From positions 2,182,452-2,246,451 of the forward strand of contig CM070721.1 of NCBI GenBank assembly GCA_036346275.1: DNA of 64,000 nt. Reading direction: 5' to 3'. Numbering within the stretch: the stretch's first letter is position 1; each line of letters starts with the position of its first letter. The position numbers and the translations under genes are program-made. Positions 10,901 to 22,765 of this stretch are shown here, piece by piece. Source of the stretch: Otatea glauca. Taxonomy: Eukaryota; Streptophyta; Magnoliopsida; Poales; Poaceae. A model generated the notes under the pieces. The model was not told where the DNA came from, made no database searches, and was given only the letters and a program-made list of their open reading frames with translations.

Positions 10901-12600
10901 AGCACTTTAATAAATTGTCTCACAAATTACTAAATGAAGAAGTTACATTTGAAATTAAACCAAAATTTGAAATTTATGAATATTAAAATTTTGATACTCT
11001 TATTAGGAAATCCCCACAATAACAGCATAGAGCAACTAGAGCCACTTCCGGCTGTGGTCAACTCTGTGATCACTCATCCAGGCAAGTTGCCTTTCGACCA
11101 TGTCTTGTGAACTGATTTTTATGGCTTGGGTTTGAAACTCTTACATTCATCCCAAAAGCTAATTTCTAAAAGAAATTAAATCACACTAATTCGATCAGCT
11201 AGATCCAGTGTTAGAACCATAACCTTGGTGAGATTATGGAGTAAATGGTGGGTGGAGGAGTTCAGGGTATGAACAACCCCAGTTGGGTTGCTATGAAAGT
11301 TAGGGCTCATCCACATAGGATATCATTTAATGACAAACCAAACTGGTGCCTACTTCAAAAACGACGCAAATCGTGCTGACCATAGACCAGGTATGGGACG
11401 GACTGAACTAAGTAACTAACAAGTAGTTGACTCTGCCAAGGTGAGAAAAGTGACTGTGCTAGGTGAGGGCTGTCACCCTAGGGCGAGACGTCGGGGGAGG
11501 AGTCTTGACCCGCGTGCCTTTGGTGAGGCAAGACGGTATGGCAGAGGTCAGAGTACGATTGTCCAAATATTTTGTTTCCTTGGTTTATTAGTGTGCCTAG
11601 GGAAGCGCACTGTGACAATAAGCCAAGTGAATGCTATGGGCAAAATAGTACACCTCTGATCAGAGTTAAATATGATATCACTCCTAACTTCCGGGTTTGG
11701 AAGTGCGTCATGTGGGTTTTCCTCTAACACAGGATGTAAAACCTCACGTTGTCTTGCAGTCAGTAGATTTAAAAGTTAAAACTTGACTTTTTATAACAAA
11801 TAGGAAAAGCGTACTTTTGGTAAAGTACTACTTTGGAGTAGCGGCTCGGGGGCCAAAAAGTATATTTATATACCCATGTATAAAGGTTCCGCGGCTTACT
11901 GAGTATTGGAGTACTCAGTCTTGCTTCTCTGTTGTTTTTCAGAACCTGTTGAGTCTACCCACCCAGATGAGATTGAAGGCGATTTTCTTGATGATATGAA
12001 TTTTTATGATGATTCTGATGTTGCCGTGGAGGGATATGAATACGAGGGGGCTGACGACCAAGACCTGGCGGAATAAATCTACCCTCAGGAGGGAGGCATC
12101 TAGAATAATATTGTAATATTAGGCGGGCGGTGTAGAAATCACCGTAGCCAAACTTAAGGCAGCACTATATGTATTTTAAGAATAATCCCCGAGTACTATT
12201 CGGTGGAAATTTCTATCCGTGTATGTGTTGTTTTCCTTAGCCCGATCTCGACGACTCGCTCGTGATGTTTCCATCGGTTCGGCCAGTCGAGCAGCAAAGT
12301 GGGCGCCACGATTAATTTGTAAAGTTGAATCGTGATTTTTGAAATGTAGTATTTATAGCATTTAAAAATGAAGAGGAAGCGTGTAGATTTTAAATCCCTA
12401 ATTCACAGATCTCTAAACAATATCTGGTATTATCTCCCGTAAGAAAATTTTGTTTCTTGTATTTTTGATATTATGAATCTTTATGTTTTATATCGAACAA
12501 TATTTTTATAACTTCAAACACATATTTTAAAAATTCTGGATTCGCCACTGCCATCAACTCCCTTCGGTTAAAAAAAACTCGTGGTTTGGGATCGAAGCGA
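10901..12600. other. Probable retroelement-derived spacer
   Basis: This holds no gene I can recognise. The 11.4-12.3 kb part resembles the non-coding 3' portion of grass LTR elements. It includes a short acidic coding-like remnant (TTGAAGGCGATTTTCTTGAT onward, near 11975-12075) ending in TAA at 12074, followed by a GGCGGGCGGTGTAGAAATC block. The assignment to a family is not possible by eye. Confidence 0.3.
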
Positions 12601-13028
12601 ATATTTAAGAACGGATGCGACGGAGCATAGCTTCTCTAGAGAGAACTCAATACGATAATAAAACCTGTCATTCGCATAGTTATGGGCCCATGTAACCACG
12701 GGATAAGGAGGAATATAACGGTGCACCTCGCCTTCCGTCCCAGGCTACGCACGCTCACGTAAACGCGGCCTCCCCGTCCCCGTGCGACTAAGCCGCAACA
12801 CCACCGCGCCACCGCCAAAACGCAAGTCCGGCCATTTTCCAGCTCAGCGCATGACGTTTCGGCGCGATTCATCCTCTCCCGCCACGCGCGCACCCTTTAA
12901 ACTTGGCTTACTCCTATAAATACGCTCTCGCACTCCTCGTTTTTCCCAAGTCCCAACAACAAACAAAACATCCATCTCATCGCCATCGCTACTAGCTAGT
13001 ACTGCACCAAGATTCATACTTGTTGGGT
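12601..13028 (+). promoter_or_regulatory. DREB1C promoter and 5' UTR with TATA box
   Basis: A TATA box, TATAAATA, lies at 12915-12922, about 105 bases upstream of the start codon. It sits in a GC-rich promoter and is followed by a CA-rich leader (AACAACAAACAAAACATC at 12955-12972) typical of stress-gene 5' UTRs. There are no introns between the TATA box and the ATG. Individual cis-elements were not assigned. Confidence 0.6.
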
Positions 13029-13652
13029 ATGGAGTGCGACGTTGGATGCGACGAGCAGGGGGAGTACGCGACGGTCATGTCGGCGCCGCCCAAGCGGCCG
13101 GCGGGGCGGACCAAGTTCCGGGAGACGCGCCACCCGGTGTACCGCGGCGTGCGGCGGCGCGGGCCCGCGGGGCGGTGGGTCTGCGAGGTGCGGGAGCCCA
13201 ACAAGAAGTCCCGCATCTGGCTCGGCACCTTCGCCACCGCCGAGGCCGCCGCGCGCGCGCACGACGTCGCCGCGCTCGCGCTGCGAGGCCGAGCCGCGTG
13301 CCTCAACTTCGCCGACTCTGCCCGGCTGCTCCGCGTCGACCCGGCCACGCTCGCCACCCCCGACGACATCCGCCGCACCGCCATCGAGCTCGCCGAGTCG
13401 TGCCCGCACGACGCCGCGACCGCGTCCGCCGCCGCGTCCACGTCCGCCGCCGAGGCGGCGGCGCCCGCGCTGATGCACCAGGACGAGGTGGCGCAGTACG
13501 ATTACGCGATGTACGGGAACATGGACTTCGACCAGCATTCCTACTACTACGACGGGATGTGCGGCGGCGAGTGGCAGAATTGGCACATGGACGGAGACGA
13601 CGATGGCAGCGCCGGCGGCAGCGGCAGCGACATGGCACTGTGGAGCTACTGA
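13029..13652 (+). CDS. DREB1C: AP2/ERF transcription factor DREB1C (CBF type)
   Basis: This is a single-exon nuclear transcription factor of the DREB1/CBF group, which binds DRE/CRT (CCGAC) elements and activates cold- and other stress-response genes. The 207-residue protein has one AP2 domain at about residues 37-94 (YRGVRRR ... RWVCEVREP ... RIWLGTF ... AAARAHDVAALALRG). It is bracketed by both CBF signatures: PKRPAGRTKFRETRHP before the domain and DSARL after it. The tail is acidic with an LWSY end, as in rice DREB1 proteins. The ATG chosen is the first one downstream of the TATA box at 12915. Codon use is extremely GC-rich compared with the spacer, so several long shadow ORFs overlap it. 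In rice, OsDREB1C lies next to PEX11-5, which supports the specific name. Confidence 0.93.
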   Translation: MECDVGCDEQGEYATVMSAPPKRPAGRTKFRETRHPVYRGVRRRGPAGRWVCEVREPNKKSRIWLGTFATAEAAARAHDVAALALRGRAACLNFADSARLLRVDPATLATPDDIRRTAIELAESCPHDAATASAAASTSAAEAAAPALMHQDEVAQYDYAMYGNMDFDQHSYYYDGMCGGEWQNWHMDGDDDGSAGGSGSDMALWSY

Positions 13653-14329
13653 ATTGGAGTAATTTTGATCTCAATTCGGTCGCTCCTCCTACTGTACAAC
13701 TAAAGTGTAGTTAAGGGTAAAGAAGAAGCCGACTTGGTAGGGAGTTTTGGAGGGAGGAAATTAAGATTACGAAAATTTAAAACCAGAGAACGCGCATGCA
13801 AAAAGGATTAGCCTGTCCTCATTCTTTTTATTTCTTTTGCGGTACATTAAATTTAATATGTATATAGTTTGTTTCTTCTTACTAATAGATCAGATTAATC
13901 GTCATTTCTTTAACATTTTCTTCGATAGTAGAGTGACAAGAATACTTCTAACAAATCAATAGATAGATATAATTTCTACTATCCACTACATATGAAATAG
14001 TACTAGTGTAATGCTCCACAATTTTTTTTCTTTTTCTGTGGGAAATAAAACACCAACTTTGAAATTCTTTCAAAACAAATAAAGCAGAAGAGAAAGGTCC
14101 AGTCGAAGTGTGATTGTTTATCTGAATAAGCTGGAGCATACAATTGCTATGACGTTCTTGGTCACATTGCTACCGAAGTGGAAAAGGTAGGCTACTCTAG
14201 CATAAAATTAAAATTTTCTATCGTGTAACTAAGAAATCACTACAAGTTATAGATCATAAAATTACTAATAGACGCGCATACCCGTAGTGAAAGTAGAATT
14301 GATGTAGCTCGTTGGTACGGTTGTAGTCA
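13653..14329. other. DREB1C 3' flank
   Basis: This is the probable 3' UTR (to about 13.9 kb) followed by AT-rich unique sequence. No gene is supported. Confidence 0.5.
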
Positions 14330-15570
14330 TATTAGCCTTGCGTCTCCTCCAACAGCTTCTCGTGACCGTCACAAAATGTGGATCGTCCTAGTGTTTAAGC
14401 TTCGCAGCATCGCCTCCAAGGTATCCACACGTACGGGTAAGGACGCCACTCGCCAAAGTGCTAACGCTAGTTGTACGATTTTGGACGAAGGAGGTGTGAC
14501 GGCTAAGGTTTCAGGAATTCTGAATTCCTATGGTATCTCTTAACCCTAAAGCCACCACCCATCCCTTTAATGGACGCCCCATAATAGGTCTTTACATTAA
14601 AAATCCATTAGGAAATCAAAAGCATATCAAAATTCGGATCACAATCCGAATTAAGTCTCAACCCTTTAAGTATGAGACTATATAGATTCACGTATATTTG
14701 GACATGATCCGAGTATTCTTACTCGATCATTAATCAGTAGCGGTCCTTAACAGGACGTGTCGACTACCGAGAATATGTAAAGATCACATTGGACGAACCC
14801 TAATAATGCTTAGTTATATGCATTTCCCTTTTGACTCATAATATCAGTCAAACTCAAGGCGAGTATGTGCCATCCTTGTTTAGATAGCTCGACCACTATT
14901 TCTTGATTATATGACTCGGAATCCCTGACTATGGTTAACTCTTTAACCGCGAGTAGTACGGCAATGCGTTTCTGTAATCCGACCACTCGAGAGGCTTAGA
15001 GATATCTCTCTCGTTGTATGGAGGGGTAAATCCCATCTTGATCAACCGTGCCTACTAATATGCTTCACGATAAACCCGAAAGCCACCTTTATAACTAACC
15101 AGTTACAGAGTTACGTTTGGCAAACCCTACGTAAGTTATTACACATCTCGAGTACATGCCTCAACCTTAAGTCTAAGCATATAGCATACACATCGTATAT
15201 GAGACTAGCTAATGATAAGAAAGATTACAACATTCTCGCATTGTCTCAAGGTAAGTCGATCCAACTTCATGTTCTCTAACATATGTCTAAATTATTGGTT
15301 TGATATCTCAATATCCATGACCCGTGAAATATGGTCATCAACCAATACATATACTAGTCTATTCATATGTGTCCTCGTATGTTTATCAACTAGGGATCAC
15401 TTTTAAAATAATCATCACAAGGTCGTATATAGAGTTTCACAAACAAATCACATACTTGCTAATAAATAATAATGATATTATTCAAGGAACAAGATAACAA
15501 ATTATGAACGTAAGAAAAATATAATCATCCCTGTAATTGCCTCTAAGGTATATCTCCAACGGTTAGTTCC
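14330..15570 (-). mobile_element. LTR/LARD-type retroelement sequence, antisense
   Basis: The minus strand from 15570 begins TTGGAGATATACCTTAGAGG and then AATATCATTATTATTTAT. I recognise this as the start of a common non-coding grass LTR-retroelement family (LARD-like, copia group). It runs about 1.2 kb with no coding capacity and ends in GC-richer sequence near 14330. Both ends are estimates and no target duplication was found. Confidence 0.45.
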
Positions 15571-15941
15571 TTCAGTAACATGTAGCAGTACCTCTTATCA
15601 AGGTATCAGCTCTGCTCTTTTCAAAGGCAAATTGACAATATGCAGATTACATAGGATTTATTGTCTTTTGGAGCGACAGATCAACACACCGTCCATGATC
15701 TAAGCTATCACAAAACCAACTCCCATTTTGTTTCAACGTTCAGATTGGTTCGACTATATATGTGACAGATGAGTTGAGCTACTGTGCGTTCTTTTCCTTG
15801 TCTCATACCCTCAGTTCACATGATTACATCGTATATATATATATGCCTGAGGCTTGCTAATATGCCAATAACAAGTCGTGGTTGGAGAGCGGCGGTGGTC
15901 GAGATACTTGATGGGGGAATTGTGCAGGTGATTGACTAAAC

Positions 15942-16187
15942 AATTACTCCGTACGATCACAAATAATTATCGTCGAGGACATCGCCATGGACTCTAAAAT
16001 ACAGTTTTGATCACTAATTTCTATTACAATATATTTATAAAATTCAATAAAATTATGATATCATGAAAGTACTTTTCAAGATAAATCTATATATAATTTT
16101 CATGTATCCAATTTAAATATTCAAAAAAAGATATTAGCAAAGTTTCAAAAGTTTAAAGGCATCTATGTACAAAATGACAACTATATG
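15942..16187. mobile_element. Decayed Stowaway-like MITE
   Basis: The start TTACTCCGTACGATCACAAA and the interior (TTTTGATCACTAATTTCTAT..., GAAAGTACTTTTCAAGA) match the intact MITE at 43287-43543. The right end stops at AAAATGACAACTAT without the expected CCGGAGGAAGTA terminus, so the copy is truncated or diverged. Confidence 0.6.
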
Positions 16188-16599
16188 CATACATATGTGT
16201 ATATATATACATATATAGGACAGTGAAATGAGGCACCATGATTTCAAATGCGCAAATTCAAGCCAAATTCAGGTATATTTATTGACACTTTTGGTTTTAG
16301 GATATATACCCATCTATAACAATTCAAATAAAACACATACCTTTGGAAAAAAAATACTCAAATTCATATATATATATATATATAATCAGTACGTACCTAC
16401 AATCAAACTATCATCAAAAAAGAAAACTCTAGTTTGAATTTTAATTCAAAATTGTTTGAACTAATTAGCAAACTGGTTAAACTCAACATCCTAAAAATTT
16501 CAAAAAAAAATCACATGCAAATACATAGGAAAAATACCCGTTTTGAATCATGGTGCCCAGGTACCATGGTGTCTTAGGTAATTGTAATATATATACACA

Positions 16600-19190
16600 C
16601 ACATACATACGGTACCGCTAATCTGCGCTTACGCGTAGATTTACTATTCTACGCGCGAGCCGTAATCCCGTGCCGCTGAACTAGCTAATGTGAACACATG
16701 CATGCGGCGACTAATAAATGACATCCGTAGTTTGTACATGTATACGTTTTTTCTTTGATTTCGCCATAACATTTTACTGACAGCTCCAATTCACAAATCG
16801 TTTTCACTGGTAGTTTACTGACAACGAGAACAACATATTGATATAAGTCTCGGTGCATAAAATAAATTTTACTATCCGTATACATAGATGTTACTATCGG
16901 TATACATAGATTTTACTACTGCACCAGAGGTCCAACAGCCTGCGCGTTAGTAAAATGTTACGATGCATTCGGTAAAATAGAAGTAAAAACTCATTCGTGT
17001 AGCGTTTATTAGCAAGACTTGTATCATTATGTTGTTCTCGTCGTCAGTAAGCTATTGGTGAAAACAATTCGTGCATCCGAGCTGTCAGTAAAAAGTTATT
17101 GCCAAATAAAAAAAACACAGATTCATGTACAAACTAGAAAATACGTTAAAGAGGATATTTTTACTAGTTAGTTAGGCGTCGCTAGTAATGTGTTTCATAG
17201 TTTGTATATAAATATGTTTTTTTTATATAGCCGTAACTTTTTATTGACAACTCCGATTCACAAACCATTTTCACTAGTAGCTTACTGACGACGAGAGCAA
17301 TACACTGATATAAGTCTCGATGCATAAAACCGATCTTACTATTCATATATATAAATTTTATTATCGGTATATATATATTTTATTGTCAAAAAAATAATAT
17401 TTAATGTAAAAAATCCTCAAAAATTTACCACATGTAGGGGAGATGATATTCTACAACCCTATAAAATTTGAAGGCCAAACTCAATCGAATTTGAGAGATA
17501 TAAAAATAACAAAATGCTAAATAGCAGCATATATGATATTTTACTGTCAAGCAAATTACATCTTACTGTCTACTACTGAATGTGTTACTATATGTTGTAT
17601 ACAACAATTTTTTGGTGTAAAATTTATGAAAATTATTTATAGAAGTTTTCAAAAAATCTCAAAAAATTACCATATGTAGGATAGGTGAGCTTCTATGACC
17701 CTATAAAATTTGAAGACCAAACTCAATTGGATTTGAGAGATATGAAAATAACAAAGTGCCAAATAGCACTGTATACTATCTTTTAATATCAAAAAAATAA
17801 CATTTTACTTTGAAAAATTCTCAAAAAATTATCACGCGTAGAGAAGGTGTGATTCTACAACTCTGCAAAATTTGAAAACCAAACTCAATCCGATTTGAGA
17901 GATATAAAAATAACAAAGTACTAAACACCAGCATATACTACATTTTACTGTCAACGAAACTACATCTTACTACCTATTACTTAAAGTATTACTATATGCT
18001 GTATAAAACAGTTTTATAGTATAAAATTTATGAAAATCATATGTAGAAGTTTTCAAAAATCTTAAAAATTACCATACGTAGGGTAGGTGAGCTTCTACGA
18101 CCTGTAAAATTTGAAGATCAAACTCAATTGGATTTAAGAGATATGAAAATAATTTAATGACAAAAAAATAACATTTTATCGTGAAAAATTCTCAAAAAAT
18201 TACCACACATAGCAGAGGTGAGATTCTACGACTCTGTAAAATTTGAAAACTAAACTCAATCGGATTTGAGAGATACAAAAATAATAACGTGCTAAACAGC
18301 AGCATATACTATATTTTACTGTCAAAGAGACTACATCTTACTGTCTATTACTCAATGTGTTATTATATGTTGTATACAAGAGTATTATAATGTAAAATTT
18401 ATGAAAATTATATATAAAAGTTTTCAAAAAATCTCAAAAAAATTACCATACGTAAGATAGGTGAGTTTCTACAGCATTGTAAAATTTGAAAACCAAACTC
18501 GATTGGATTTGAGAGATATGAAAATAACAATGTGTCAAACAATAGCATATACTATCTTTTAGTGACAAAAAAAATAACATTTTACTGTGAAAATTCTCAA
18601 AAAAAATTACCACACGTAGAGAAGGTGATATTCTACAACTCTGTAAAATTTGAAGACCAAACTCAATCGAATTTGGGAGATATAAAAATAACAAAGTGCT
18701 AAACAACAGCACATACTATGTTTTACTGTCAAGAAAATAACACTTTACTTTCTATTACTCAAGGTGTTACTATATCCTGTGCAAAGTTGTTATCTAGTAT
18801 TTTGTTTCAGTATGGTAACATCTAGTTTAATAGCTCGTAACATGTCATTTATTTGAATAGTAAAAAGGCAACATATCTAGACGTTCATAAAAAACACATG
18901 TACATATTTTGAAAAATTCTCAAAAAATTACTATACGTAGAGAATTTGAGATTCTACAATCCTAAAAAATTTGAAGACCAAAATCATTCTTAATTGAAAG
19001 TTATGGCTAAATAAAAAAAATACATATTTATGTACAAACACTGAATAGCATTTATTAGTAATTCATGTTCAAACATGTCCGTTGCACAAATTGAAGCTAC
19101 GAGCGGGTTCGGTTGTCAGGTCAGTCTTCAAAACCGACCGCGTGTAAAATATGCTATTCTACACGCAACTGTAGAATAGCATATAAATAA
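16600..19190. repeat. Tandem-repeat block of dimeric units
   Basis: A marker segment (CCAAACTCAATnGnATTTGA or close variants) occurs at 17475, 17717, 17879, 18118, 18250, 18493, 18657 and, diverged, 18978. The spacing alternates at about 240 and 160 bases (one short interval of 132), so the unit is a dimer of about 400 bp. Left of the array a segment at 16750-16915 is repeated directly at about 17220-17390 and inverted at about 17020-17100. Both outer edges carry short hairpins, near 16632-16657 (CGCGTAGA ... TCTACGCG) and 19140-19165 (CGTGTA ... TACACG). There are no ORFs. It may be one large non-coding transposon or a satellite-like array. Confidence 0.7.
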
Positions 19191-19369
19191 ATAAATATAT
19201 ATATATATGACTAGAGGGGTATTAACGGGGGCATCATCTCAAGACTAATTAAACCGACGAGTTGATTACTAGTTAATTATTGGCACCGGCCCTAATCACA
19301 GAGACGCGTTTGCGCGCCAGCCCAGCTGAGGACAAACTGTCACGGTGTCGTTCCCTGCCTCCTGCAGTG

Positions 19370-20530
19370 CATATACTAGGTGCGGATCCGCGGCTTCACG
19401 CTGCGCGAAGGTGGTTTTTCGGAATCCCGTCTTTTTCCCAAAAACGGGGATGGATCTAGTTTGGAAACATTTTTTTGCGGGCTTCCTCAAGAAAACCGGA
19501 CGCAGGTTCGGGAAAAAGGGAGAAATCCGAATTCCAGGGCCTTTTTCGAGAAAAACTAGGACCTAAATGTGTTTTCTAGAATTTTCAGGCGCTCTTTCAC
19601 TAAAAAGGTGAAATCCGGATGCTCTAGTGTGGAATATAAGAACCCGGATACCCTCATGACAAGTCCAAGAGGGAGGCCTAAAAGATACTCTCCGCGTCAG
19701 GCTCCGCTGCCGTGCGCGAGGGGACATATCCTAAAGAAAGTTGAACTTATATTTAGATATGATAGATACGGTTGTAATCCGAGTCGTTAATAGGGTAGAT
19801 AAAGATGTAAACTCTATCCTATTAACTGACTAGAATCTTGTAACCGATCGGAATCTCCAAACCGATCAGGACTCAGTAAGCCGCCCCAACCCCGCTATAT
19901 AAGGGAGAGAGCGGGCAACAACATAGGGATCCGATCATCCAGGCATAGAGCAATCGAGCCATAAAGCATAGAACACTTCATATCGCTCAGAGCATATTGT
20001 GCTTTGAGCAACCCCAGATCCAAGAGATCCATATAATCCCAGCACACAGGATTAGGGCATTATCTCCTCCGCGAGAGCCTGAACCTGTATAAACACCTTG
20101 TCTTGTGTGACCATCGAGTTTGAGATCGAGCGGCTACCCCATAAATTCATTGCCGACTACAAAAGTCGACATCTAGTTTTTTCTTCTGCAGATGTTTCTT
20201 TCTTCTCCGCAAAAAGGGGTTTCGATGTAATTTTCAGATTTTTCGTGGGCCTCCTAAAAAAAAGCCAATTTCAGTTTTTTTTTAGGATCTTTTTTGGGAA
20301 AAGGGTCTGTAAGTAAATGTGGGAAATCCTAGGCGCCTTTTTTTTTGCGGATGTTTTAGTTTTTTCTCCACAAAAAAGGGCTTAGATGTATTTTTTGGAT
20401 TTTTTGAGGGTCTCCTCACAAAAAAAAGTGAATTTCGGATTTTCTATAGATCTTTTGGAAAAAAGGACTTGTACGTAAATTCGAAAATAACGAGAGCCTT
20501 CTCAAAAAAACCAGCGCTAGGGTGCCCTAC
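19370..20530 (+). repeat. AT-rich minirepeat block split by an LTR fragment
   Basis: Two flanks (19.37-19.66 kb and 20.16-20.53 kb) share the same composition and wording: TTTTTTTTTGCGG, GAAAAAGG, and phrases such as GTnAATTTCGGATT. In the right flank a unit of about 170 bp is repeated (CTCCGCAAAAAGGGG near 20205 and CTCCACAAAAAAGGG near 20371). The middle is occupied by an unrelated LTR-like segment, so the block appears to be one element interrupted by a later insertion. The family is unknown. Confidence 0.45.
19670..20160 (+). mobile_element. LTR-like retroelement fragment
   Basis: It has the look of a promoter-bearing LTR: AT-rich upstream sequence, CTATATAAGG (19895-19904), then a leader with repeated CATAGAGCAATCGAGCCATA- and AGAGATCCATATAATCCC-like phrases and a CCTTGTCTTGTGTGACCATC end. 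No coding sequence follows. Ends are estimated. Confidence 0.4.
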
Positions 20531-20896
20531 TCGCACGCACCACGCGTCACCCGGCAAAAATCGCGTGAGTGACGTGCGCGTTGGTCGAAGCCGTGACCTT
20601 GGGTTGGCAACCACGCGCTTTACTGCGCCGCACGGCTGTTGCTTCCCACCGACGGTAATAAAATTCGAAAAATATATCCAAGCCCACAGCAATTCCAGGA
20701 ATTGATTTTTTCGCATCTTTTTGCAAAATTACTCCGTGATTCCGACAAACATTTTGCTCCCTAAGCTTTTGAAAATGGCTGACATGTAAAACCAAGCAAC
20801 TAAAAGAAATCGATCAACAACGCAGAAACTTCTATGATTCCTGTAAAAATTGAATTATTTCATATGAAAATTTTACGTTCCAAAGGGACTCTAGAA

Positions 20897-21263
20897 CAGA
20901 GTTCACAAAACCGAAACCGTGACAAACCGCAAAAATCGAAACCGTGAGAAACGCAAAAATCGCTCGAAAAAACGCTTGAAAACCGTCAGAAACCGAAAGG
21001 TTAAGAAATTAAAAAAATTGAAAAAAAATCGGAAAAATCGAAAACCGTTTGGATTTCAACGAAAAACCGCGGTTTTTCGCGAAAACCAGCCGATCAATTG
21101 AATGTTCTTGAAAAACGGTTTTTTGAGCGGTTTTCAACAAATATTTTTTTTTCAATTTAATCAATTTTTTAAAAATTAGATCGGTTTATCGAACGGTTTT
21201 GGATCTCGAGCCGGTGCGGTAAGGTTGAAAATCGAGTGATTTTTTGCGGTTTCGTGAACCCTG
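20897..21263. mobile_element. Small non-autonomous hAT element (367 bp)
   Basis: Terminal inverted repeats are CAGAGTTCACAAAACCG at the left and, on the other strand, CAGGGTTCACGAAACCG at the right. They are flanked by identical 8-bp duplications, CTCTAGAA, at 20889-20896 and 21264-21271. The 8-bp duplication and CAGGG-type ends are diagnostic of hAT transposons. The interior is a run of GAAAACCG/CGGTTTTC words that can pair extensively, with no transposase. The perfect duplication suggests a fairly recent insertion. Confidence 0.9.
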
Positions 21264-21715
21264 CTCTAGAAGTAAGCGGAAGCTAACATTTTCTCAGTAT
21301 AGAAAGGCGTGGCGATCGAGATGGGGGCTCTTCCCTAGTCTTCCAAGTCAAAAGAAAAGCAGAAGAAGGTTCATCCGATTGTATGTACTGCATACCTAGA
21401 TCTGGCCACTGGGGTCGAGTTTTTTTGCCGGACAGTGGCACAGTAGATAGAGCACGGCTGAAGCATGGCACAGCATGTATGCGCACGGACCGAGCCTCAC
21501 GATCGAATAAGATGGATGGCACGACATGTATGCATGGGTCGTGCTCGGGTCGGCATGGCACAAAACAAGTCTAATGGGTCCGAAGCAGGTATTGCACGTG
21601 GCCGCGCGAGGGCGATTTTCTAGAATCTCAGGATTTTTAGGGTCTTTGCAGGAGTAAAACAATCTTAGAAGTTTCATGAGGCTTTTCGCGAAAAAATGAA
21701 CCAAGATGTAATCTC

Positions 21716-22765
21716 TGTAACATCCCAATTTTTACATTTCTTGAATTTAATATGCATTTTATATTTTCATAAATTTTCTGGAATTTATTTGTATTTATTG
21801 ATTTATGGCTTATTTATAAAGTTATTTGGAAAATGTGAAAAAATTAAAGAAACTTCTACTGAAAATATTTTATTTGAATTCCAAATACCTTATAATATTT
21901 TCTAGAATTTTTATGGATTTTTCTGATATTTTAGCTATTTTATTCAACTCATTCCATTTTCTGACATTTATTTTATTCAGAAAAGATTTAAAATGCGTAT
22001 GAATAGTGTTGAGCCTCGGCCCAAAGTCAGCTCGGTTGCGTTTACGTGCTGTCGGCCCGCGCAGTCCGTTCCTTCGCGAAACCCTAGCCTCCACGCGTTT
22101 CGACCATTGGATCTCGATCCAACCGTCGTTCCTCGCCCGCGTCATTGCGCCTCGTGTACCGTTGGATCGGATCTGCGAGGATGGTCACGATTGCGCCATG
22201 TCAGCTTCGCCGGATCTTTCCGAATTCACCTCGCCACCGTAATCCCGTGGAACTCTGGATTGGTTTCCTCCACGTACATGCTCGTCGAGGCCGCTATTTA
22301 AAACGCCGCCCTGCGCATTATGTAGCCAGAGACGAGCTGCACCTGTTGCCCTAGCGCACGCCCGCCAAAGCAATGCCGTTTCCCCGCAAAAGCTCGCCTG
22401 AGTTCAAGAATCCACCGTCGTTTTTCACCGATACCATCACCGTCCGCCGTCCTCCGTCGCGCTCGTGCTCGAATTCGAGACCGCCTCGTCGCGCCGCATC
22501 GGACCCAGGAGAAAACGTCACCAGAGGAGTACCAACACCGCCGCCGTGGTCATTGTTCTCAGGTTCGGTGGGATCTCGCCACCAAGTGCCATCAATCATC
22601 GTGAAGCTTTCCTAGCCATCGGATCTTCATCGAGCGAGGTTGGTATGGACGCGTGTCGTAATCCTGCAGCTCTTCGCCATCACTTGTGACCGTCAGATCT
22701 AGATCGGACCGCTTAGAGTCAGCCACGTGGAGGTAGTGTTATCTCACCACGTGTCCGTGTAAGAT
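21716..22765 (+). mobile_element. Ty3/gypsy-type LTR
   Basis: It begins TGTAACATCCCAATTTTTAC, the familiar start of many grass chromovirus-type LTRs. An AT-rich U3 to about 21.99 kb is followed by a GC-rich part with CTATTTAAAACGC (about 22293) as a possible TATA region. The small ORFs in the GC-rich part have no domain. No internal coding region follows, so this is a solo or truncated LTR. The right edge is an estimate. Confidence 0.6.

Noticed and set aside
13014..13714. Several long ORFs overlapping DREB1C on both strands
   Set aside because: Shadows caused by the very GC-rich codon use of the AP2 gene.
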